In this document: positions 58,362-64,000 of the stretch, piece after piece
Numbering within the stretch: the stretch's first letter is position 1
Layout: each line of letters starts with the position of its first letter
DNA from: Sporosarcina sp. HYO08
Lineage (GTDB): Bacteria > Bacillota > Bacilli > Bacillales_A > Planococcaceae
Reading direction: 5' to 3'
NCBI RefSeq assembly: GCF_001563475.1
Contig: NZ_LPUT01000029.1
Span: forward strand, 62,001 to 126,000
Length of the DNA stretch: 64,000 nucleotides
Made by a program: the position numbers and the translations under genes
Notes under the pieces: generated by a model
Databases searched by the model: none
What the model saw: only the letters and a program-made list of their open reading frames with translations
Told to the model about the DNA's origin: nothing

Positions 58362-59906
58362 CTAATCTTTCTTATACTCAATATGATACACATCATGACG
58401 CCGATCCTTCAGTTGCTTGACCGTGCCATCCTGCCGCTGGCGACGTAACACTTCAAGGTCAACATCACCAATTAAGACCATTTCCAAGTTCGGATTCGTT
58501 TCCCCTACGATGCCGTCTCTTGCAAATTCAAAATCCGACGGTGAAAAAATTGCAGATTGAGCATATTGGATGTCCATATTATCGGTTTGTGGTAAATTGC
58601 CGACTGTACCTGAAATAACAGTATAAATTTGATTTTCAATGGCGCGGGCTTGTGCACAATAACGTACGCGCAAATAGCCTTGACGGTCGTCCGTACAAAA
58701 TGGTGTGAAAATAATATTGGCACCCATATCCGTTGCAATTCGTGCAAGTTCAGGAAATTCGATATCATAGCAAATTTGAATCGCAATTTTTCCACAGTCC
58801 GTATCGAATACACGAATGGAATCACCTGCACTGATCCCCCACCATTTTCGCTCATTCGGCGTGATATGAATTTTATATTGCTTTTCAATCGAGCCATCTC
58901 TTCTAAACAAATAAGAAATATTATAAATTTCTTCGTCCTCTTCTTGCACAAAATGCGAGCCGCCAATGATATTGACATTGTAGCGAACAGCAAGATGCGT
59001 AAACAACTCAATATACTGCGGCGTAAATTCAGTCATTTTCCGCACCGCCTGACTTGGTACAGGCTCATCTAGAAATGACATAAGCTGTGTTGTGAAAATT
59101 TCCGGAAACACAACAAAATCGGAATTGGCATCCGCTGCCACATCGACAAAGTACTCACATTGATGCGCCAGCTCTTCGAACGAAGATATTTTTCGCATAA
59201 AATATTGCACGACACAAATACGCACTGGATAGCTCGTTTTAAAATGGCGCTTCGTCAATGGTTTGTAGTCGATATTATTCCATTCCATGAGCGTTGCATA
59301 TTTTTTCGAAGCGCGGTCATCCGGCAAATAGTTTGGATTGACCCGCATCAACGTAAAATCGTTTATGAGTTGGAATGTTAAAACAGGATCATAAATTTTA
59401 TGACGCGATACAGAATCGACATATTCCCTTGGTGACATTTTTGACGCATGTTTATGGTAGTTCGGAATACGGCCGCCAATAATAATTGACTTTAAATTGA
59501 GCTCGCGTGCCAGTTCTTTTCTTGCCTCATACAAGCGCTGTCCAACCTTCATCCGCCTATAATCCGGATGCACCATTACCTCAATGCCGTACAAATTGTA
59601 GCCGTCTGGATTATGATTCGTAATATAGCCTTCATCCGTCACGTCATCCCATGTGTGTCGGTCATCATATTCATCAAAGTTAATAATTAAGCTTGAACAG
59701 GATCCGATAATTTCACCATCTAATTCCGCGACAATTTGTCCTTCCGGAAAGATTTCTAAATGACTCATTAATTGACTTTTCTCCCATGGTTCCATTCCAG
59801 GAAAGCAAAGTGCCTGCACTTTGAGCAGCTTTTTAATATCGTCAAACTCCATTTGCCGAATGACCATATTCATCTCAAATGATGATACATCGAATTCTTT
59901 TCCCAT
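58362..59906 (-). CDS. yhcX: GNAT acetyltransferase-nitrilase fusion protein YhcX
   Basis: 514 residues in two parts. Residues 14-190 are a GNAT fold (IRQMEFDDIKKLLK, HPDYRRMKVGQRLYEARK). Residues 226-500 are a carbon-nitrogen hydrolase with the Glu269-Lys345-Cys379 triad (FPEI, YKIH, QICYDIEFPE). The same fusion is YhcX in B. subtilis. The substrate is unknown; an acylated amine or amide handled by both domains is a reasonable guess. ATG 59906 with GGAGGGG upstream matches the YhcX length. Confidence 0.93.
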   Translation of the reverse strand: MGKEFDVSSFEMNMVIRQMEFDDIKKLLKVQALCFPGMEPWEKSQLMSHLEIFPEGQIVAELDGEIIGSCSSLIINFDEYDDRHTWDDVTDEGYITNHNPDGYNLYGIEVMVHPDYRRMKVGQRLYEARKELARELNLKSIIIGGRIPNYHKHASKMSPREYVDSVSRHKIYDPVLTFQLINDFTLMRVNPNYLPDDRASKKYATLMEWNNIDYKPLTKRHFKTSYPVRICVVQYFMRKISSFEELAHQCEYFVDVAADANSDFVVFPEIFTTQLMSFLDEPVPSQAVRKMTEFTPQYIELFTHLAVRYNVNIIGGSHFVQEEDEEIYNISYLFRRDGSIEKQYKIHITPNERKWWGISAGDSIRVFDTDCGKIAIQICYDIEFPELARIATDMGANIIFTPFCTDDRQGYLRVRYCAQARAIENQIYTVISGTVGNLPQTDNMDIQYAQSAIFSPSDFEFARDGIVGETNPNLEMVLIGDVDLEVLRRQRQDGTVKQLKDRRHDVYHIEYKKD

Positions 59907-59970
59907 ACCTATCACCCCTCCAAGCTTCTTTCCTTTCATTATAGCGAACAAAAGATGAAGTATATAATAT

Positions 59971-59999
59971 TTTACTTGCCTATCTTCTCACTTTATAAT
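59971..59999 (+). promoter_or_regulatory. Promoter of the bdbC operon
   Basis: TTTACT (59971-59976), 17 bp, TATAAT (59994-59999), 27 bp before the ATG. Confidence 0.6.
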
Positions 60000-60026
60000 C
60001 AATTATGAGGTAAGGAGTTGATAAAG

Positions 60027-60452
60027 ATGACGAAGCGGCTGGAAAATGCCCTCCTATTCATTTGGACAACGTCGTTCATCGCAACGCTTGGATCATTGTA
60101 TTTTTCAGAAGTCCGCGGGTTTGAACCGTGTACGCTTTGCTGGTACCAACGGATTTTAATGTACCCCATTGTTTTAATCGGAGGCATTGCATTGTTCCAA
60201 AAAAATGCGCGAATTGCTTTAACGACCGCTTTATTTGCTTGTATTGGCGGATTAATTTCTCTATATCATTATGGCATTCAAAAGCTAAGTTTTCTAAGTG
60301 ACTCAGCGCCGGCTTGCGGGAGCGTCCCGTGCACGGGGCAATATGTGAATTATTTAGGATTTATCACCATCCCATTCATGGCGCTTGTTGCTTTCATCCT
60401 TATTTTTATTACAAGCCTGCTCATGTTGAAATGGCAAAAGGGGACGAATTAA
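60027..60452 (+). CDS. bdbC: DsbB-like disulfide oxidoreductase BdbC
   Basis: 141 residues with four transmembrane helices and two redox cysteine pairs facing outside: Cys35-Cys38 (FEPCTLCWYQR) and Cys97/Cys102. It reoxidises a thiol-disulfide partner with quinone, making disulfides in exported proteins. ATG 60027 with GGAG 9 nt upstream; a TTG three codons earlier is too close. Paired with the next gene. Confidence 0.93.
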   Translation: MTKRLENALLFIWTTSFIATLGSLYFSEVRGFEPCTLCWYQRILMYPIVLIGGIALFQKNARIALTTALFACIGGLISLYHYGIQKLSFLSDSAPACGSVPCTGQYVNYLGFITIPFMALVAFILIFITSLLMLKWQKGTN

Positions 60453-60923
60453 TTGAAAAAACTACTCATCATTGGCGGCGTCATCGTAGCCATCTTCATC
60501 GCGATCATTGTTCTTTCTAATAAATCGGATGAAGCAAAATTAAAGGACAATCCTTATGGAACGGACAAATTACATAAATCAACGATTGCATTAATTGGCA
60601 ATGAAAATTACAGCAACATCGCTCTTCCAGATGAAGTGTTCTCCAAGATTGATGCTGGCGAACCAACCGTTGTTTATTATTTTCACCCTGAATGCCAATA
60701 CTGTATGCAAATGACACCGGTCATGATGCCAATTGCAAAAGAAATGGGCGTTGATGTACTGCAGTACAATATGTTGGAATTTGGCGATGAAGCATTCGAA
60801 AAATACGGCATTGATGCATGGCCTGCACTCGTTTATTACAAAGATGAAAAAGAAGTGATTAAAACGGTTGGCGCGCAGCCGGAAGAAAATATTCGTGCGT
60901 TTTTCACAGAAGTACAACAGTAA
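60453..60923 (+). CDS. Membrane-anchored thioredoxin-fold protein (BdbD/TlpA-like partner)
   Basis: 156 residues: an N-terminal helix (4-21) that anchors or exports the protein, then a thioredoxin fold with the redox pair Cys81-Cys84 (PECQYCMQM) and cis-Pro in DAWPALVYYK. Shorter than BdbD and without its DsbA-type helical insertion, so possibly a thioredoxin-like variant. The TTG start abuts the bdbC stop codon directly, with GGGG 8-11 nt upstream, implying coupled translation. Confidence 0.85.
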   Translation: MKKLLIIGGVIVAIFIAIIVLSNKSDEAKLKDNPYGTDKLHKSTIALIGNENYSNIALPDEVFSKIDAGEPTVVYYFHPECQYCMQMTPVMMPIAKEMGVDVLQYNMLEFGDEAFEKYGIDAWPALVYYKDEKEVIKTVGAQPEENIRAFFTEVQQ

Positions 60924-60938
60924 AGGAGAAGCATACCT

Positions 60939-61775
60939 TTGACTTCCTTTCATTATCAAACACAAGCAAACGATGAGACGATTGAACATCTCTTGCGTCA
61001 AAAATGGCAAGCTGGAAAAAAGACGGTCCACCTAATGAGAATGGCGAAAAGTGTTACGGATACGGACGGTGAACCCATTGACTGGCGTGATCCGCTGCCG
61101 CAAGGAACAATGCTCCACTTTACAATGCCCGAAGCGGTTTCCAACTATGTTGAAGAGGAGAACAATCTTCCAATTGTCTATGAAGATGAACATATTCTCG
61201 TCGTCAATAAGCCTGCTGGAATGGATACCCATCCGGATGGTCAGCGCGGTACAGGCACCGTCATGAACCGGATCATGCATTATGTACGAAACAATGGCAG
61301 TGACTACGCAGAACATATCCATCGCCTGGATAAAGGAACAGCGGGACTCATCCTCATCGCGAAGCATCCGATTGCCAAGACATTATTTGACCGAATGCTC
61401 GCAAACAATGAAATTGAACGAATGTATACTGCTGAGCTGGATGGCTACTTGAAAAAGTCGAAAGGGACTTTGTCCTATCCAATTGGTCGGGATCGTTCGC
61501 ATCCAACGAGACGCCGTGTTTCTGTCTCTGGACAACGGGCGGTGACTCATTTTAAAGTGATCAAGCGATCAGAAGACACGACGATTGTGGAAGCATCACT
61601 TGAAACAGGTCGAACCCATCAAATTCGTGTGCACTTCTCTCACATCGGTCATCCTGTTAAAGGAGATACGGTGTACGAAGGCAGCATAACGGAAGACGGT
61701 CAATACCGACTCACAGCTACAAAGATTTCTTTCAGACACCCGTTTACAGAACAGCCCGCAACTATTGAAATATAA
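60939..61775 (+). CDS. RluA-family pseudouridine synthase (YhcT-like)
   Basis: 278 residues with the catalytic HRLDKGTAGL motif (Asp131) and the family blocks VVNKPAGMDTHPDG and LETGRTHQIRVHFSHIGHPV. It isomerises uridine in rRNA or tRNA; the site cannot be told from sequence. It resembles YhcT, found near yhcX in B. subtilis. TTG start after AAAGGAG, 15 nt from the preceding gene. Confidence 0.9.
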   Translation: MTSFHYQTQANDETIEHLLRQKWQAGKKTVHLMRMAKSVTDTDGEPIDWRDPLPQGTMLHFTMPEAVSNYVEEENNLPIVYEDEHILVVNKPAGMDTHPDGQRGTGTVMNRIMHYVRNNGSDYAEHIHRLDKGTAGLILIAKHPIAKTLFDRMLANNEIERMYTAELDGYLKKSKGTLSYPIGRDRSHPTRRRVSVSGQRAVTHFKVIKRSEDTTIVEASLETGRTHQIRVHFSHIGHPVKGDTVYEGSITEDGQYRLTATKISFRHPFTEQPATIEI

Positions 61776-61780
61776 AAATA

Positions 61781-61818
61781 AGCCATGGAGCATAAAATGC
61801 TCCATGGCTCTTCTTTTC
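61781..61818. terminator. Terminator after the pseudouridine synthase gene
   Basis: AGCCATGGAGCAT and ATGCTCCATGGCT form a perfect 13-bp stem around AAA, followed by CTTCTTTT. The aldo/keto reductase gene ends at 61826 on the other strand. Confidence 0.9.
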
Positions 61819-61825
61819 GTTCAGA

Positions 61826-62662
61826 TCAAAAATCAAAAGAAAAAGTGTCGGGATTTTGTCCTGTTCGCTCATTTAAGTTTAAGGCATCGATCGTTTTCAT
61901 TTCACTTAACGTTAGTTCGAAATCTGCTACTTCAATATTCGACTGAATACGTTCTGGTGTTACCGATTTTGGAATAACGATTAACTCATTTTGTAAATGC
62001 CAGCGAATAATAATTTGTGCAGGTGTTTTATTGTATTTTTTACTAATATGTTTAATGGATGGTTCTGGGAGCAGCCTTCCTCTAGCCAAAGGCGACCAGG
62101 CCGTTACAGCGATCTCATGTTCTTTACAAAATTTCCTAAGCGGCTCTTGTGTTAGACGTGGATGAACTTCGATTTGGTTTACCATTGGCTGGACATTCGC
62201 GGTAGCAAATATTTTTTCCAGATGATGCGCATGATGATTGGATACACCGGTTGCACGAAGTAGTTTTTCTTCATAAAGCCGCTCAATCGCGCGGTATGTA
62301 TCAACAAATTTTTCTTCAACCGGCCAATGCGTCAAATAGAGATCTAAATAATCGAGACCAAGCTTCTCTAATGACTGTTCAAATGCACGAAGCGTTTCAT
62401 CATACCCTTGATCGGAATTCCAAACTTTTGACGTAATGAATAATTCCTCGCGCGGCACTCCCGACAATCTAACCGCTTCTCCTGTCTCTGTCTCATTATA
62501 GTAAAGTTGCGCTGTATCGATCGCACGATAACCGGCTTGAATCGCATACGTAATCGCTTCAATCGTTTCTGCCGGATTCGTCATTTTATATACACCTAGT
62601 CCAAGTTTGGGCATTTCCACCCCATTGACAAGTGTTTTCGTTTCAGTAAATCGTTTTGTCAT
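61826..62662 (-). CDS. Aldo/keto reductase
   Basis: 278-residue NADPH-dependent AKR5-type barrel with the tetrad Asp49, Tyr54, Lys79 and His112 (AIDTAQLYYNE, ITSKVW, LTHWP) and the coenzyme loop IPKSVTPERIQSN. Close to the YvgN/YtbE methylglyoxal-glyoxal reductases; substrate not certain. ATG 62662 with GGGGG upstream. 34 nt after the MFS gene, probably co-transcribed. Confidence 0.92.
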   Translation of the reverse strand: MTKRFTETKTLVNGVEMPKLGLGVYKMTNPAETIEAITYAIQAGYRAIDTAQLYYNETETGEAVRLSGVPREELFITSKVWNSDQGYDETLRAFEQSLEKLGLDYLDLYLTHWPVEEKFVDTYRAIERLYEEKLLRATGVSNHHAHHLEKIFATANVQPMVNQIEVHPRLTQEPLRKFCKEHEIAVTAWSPLARGRLLPEPSIKHISKKYNKTPAQIIIRWHLQNELIVIPKSVTPERIQSNIEVADFELTLSEMKTIDALNLNERTGQNPDTFSFDF

Positions 62663-62696
62663 ATGATGCTTCCCCCTTTTCCCCGTAAACGTCTCA

Positions 62697-63962
62697 TTAT
62701 GCAAGCACTTCTTTTTGCTTTCCTTTTATCTTTTTAAGTGTTAGTTGAGATGGAATTAAATAAGAAACTGTACTTGCGATGATTAAAATAATGGCTGCAC
62801 TCCCGAAGGCAATCCAATGCGTATTAAATTGGTCGTACCCCCATCCCCCTAATAACGAACTAGCTGTCCCCCCAATTTGATGGCCAAAATAAGCCCAGCC
62901 ATACAATATACCAAGCAAACGAACGCCATAAAGATCGGCTAAAAGAGCAGATGACAGTGCGATACTGCCTGCCCATACAACACCGGCAATTAAGGCAATT
63001 AGGTAAAGTTGGTAAACAGCCACAGCCCAAACTAAAAAAACAAAGCCCAAACCTCTAACTAGATAAATGGTGGCTAAAATATTTTTTCTTGGAATTTGAT
63101 CCGCCAATCTGGCCAATACGACTGTACTCGGAATTGCCACCAATCCAATCAACCCAATGCCAAAGGAAGCGGTCATGTCAGAAAAACCATGATCAATCAA
63201 CATAGGAACACCATGCGTTCCCAATAGATTCATGCTGTATCCACATGCAAATAGCCCTATACTAATTTGCCAAAAAGGCAATGTTTTGATCGCTTCTTGT
63301 ACCGTAAGCTGTGGGTGCGGATCTTGTGATTTTACTTTACCCCTGACCGCATTTGGTCCTTCATCGGCTCCTTCCGGCACATCCTCCCGTACGATGAAAA
63401 GCGCTGTTGGCACGACGACCAATATAAAAGCAATCGCAAAAATGAACATTGTAAGCTGCCATCCAAATGTATTGATAAGCATTGAATTGACAGGCGTTAT
63501 AATAGCAATTCCCCCCATTGAACCCGTTGCCAAGTAAAAAAGTGCCTGTCCCCTGCGTTTCACAAACCAGCGGGCAATGAGCGGCGAGATTGCTACGGGG
63601 CTTGTAAACGCCAAACCTAATGATAAAAAAATTCCAAAAGTAAACAGCAAGCCTACGAATGTTTTCGATAGCATTGTACCTATACATGAAATGAAGACGA
63701 TCGAAGCGCCAATCATTAAAACCTGACGTGTTCCGAAACGTTTTTCCATATATCCAGCAATCGGCATCCCGACACCGTATGCAAACATTCCAACAGCAAC
63801 AATCGTTGAAAAATCTGTTCGTGTCATGGCAATATCCGTAGTCATTGGCAATACAAATGGTCCAATCCCCATTCTCATCCCCACTGTCAGTAGTGTAAGG
63901 ACTACAGACGCAATGACAATGTTCCAACCATAATACCAACCGCCCCTACCCTGTTTTCCCAA
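62697..63962 (-). CDS. MFS transporter, monocarboxylate/oxalate-formate type
   Basis: 421 residues with 12 transmembrane helices. The N-terminus GWYYGWNIVIASVVLTLL and ADLYGVRLLGILYGWAYFGHQIGG resemble MFS members of the monocarboxylate porter/oxalate:formate antiporter groups. Substrate unknown. The TTG at 63962 is preferred: GGAGGGGG lies 8 nt upstream, better than a TTG at 63989. The promoter region is cut by the window edge. Confidence 0.88.
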   Translation of the reverse strand: MGKQGRGGWYYGWNIVIASVVLTLLTVGMRMGIGPFVLPMTTDIAMTRTDFSTIVAVGMFAYGVGMPIAGYMEKRFGTRQVLMIGASIVFISCIGTMLSKTFVGLLFTFGIFLSLGLAFTSPVAISPLIARWFVKRRGQALFYLATGSMGGIAIITPVNSMLINTFGWQLTMFIFAIAFILVVVPTALFIVREDVPEGADEGPNAVRGKVKSQDPHPQLTVQEAIKTLPFWQISIGLFACGYSMNLLGTHGVPMLIDHGFSDMTASFGIGLIGLVAIPSTVVLARLADQIPRKNILATIYLVRGLGFVFLVWAVAVYQLYLIALIAGVVWAGSIALSSALLADLYGVRLLGILYGWAYFGHQIGGTASSLLGGWGYDQFNTHWIAFGSAAIILIIASTVSYLIPSQLTLKKIKGKQKEVLA

Positions 63963-64000
63963 GATGCGACCCCCTCCCCCAAAATCCAATTCCTTTCTAT

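Overview
The window is core chromosome of a low-to-mid G+C, spore-forming Firmicute. Gene order and protein sequences resemble Bacillus subtilis throughout, but differ enough to suggest the Planococcaceae (a Sporosarcina-like organism). That placement is an inference from remembered family sequences, not a database search. Sporulation is indicated by a YjcZ-family peptide, a CwlC-like amidase and ScoC. TTG and GTG starts, each with a well-placed Shine-Dalgarno sequence, are unusually common.

Layout. 0-6 kb: the tail of a BCCT osmolyte transporter, a lysine riboswitch with its terminator and dapA, a CPA2 cation:proton antiporter, a 492-codon gene of unknown function, and a tiny basic protein. 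6.3-11.1 kb: the trans-translation and RNA-decay block ssrA-smpB-rnr, an Est30-type carboxylesterase, an intergenic 21-bp tandem repeat, and secG. 11.2-18.5 kb: the glycolytic operon cggR-gapA-pgk-tpiA-gpmI-eno with its promoter and a candidate CggR operator. 18.5-24.8 kb: a thioredoxin-fold protein, tRNA-Arg(CCG), clpP with a CtsR box, then crh-whiA-yvcK-rapZ-yvcI and trxB. 24.8-37.2 kb: a TPR protein, yvoF-ppaX-yvoD-lgt-hprK, an inserted CwlC-like amidase, a DUF4097 protein and uvrBA.

At about 37.2-37.7 kb the order jumps to what is a distant chromosomal segment in B. subtilis (the ecs-yha-yhe region): ecsAB, hit, trpP, yhaH, scoC, a YjcZ peptide, prsA, an FhuF-like protein, yhaM-yhaN-yhaO, yhaP-yhaQ, yhzD, mgsA, hemZ, yheA, yheB, a ferritin-like protein and yheE. 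The right end (56.6-64 kb) carries a CNNM/CorC protein, a GNAT-nitrilase fusion (YhcX), a BdbC-like/thioredoxin-fold pair, an RluA-family pseudouridine synthase, an aldo/keto reductase and an MFS transporter.

Functional themes are carbon-flow control (CggR, HprK/PpaX/Crh, YvcK, RapZ, MgsA), RNA and protein quality control (tmRNA, SmpB, RNase R, YhaM, ClpP, PrsA), DNA repair (UvrAB, YhaNO), and envelope and redox maintenance. I found no CRISPR array, prophage, transposase, toxin-antitoxin pair or defence island.

The most unusual signals are non-coding. (i) A dispersed palindromic element of exactly 85 bp occurs three times, with a fourth copy that looks like its deletion product; every copy lies just after a stop codon and two are built into terminators. 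(ii) A degenerate 21-bp tandem repeat lies between est and secG. (iii) A hairpin sits between a strong Shine-Dalgarno sequence and the apparent start of the CNNM gene. (iv) A TRAP-like UAG/GAG array overlaps the trpP ribosome-binding site. (v) The trxB promoter has an AGCA element typical of Spx control. (vi) The FhuF-like gene appears to be leaderless.
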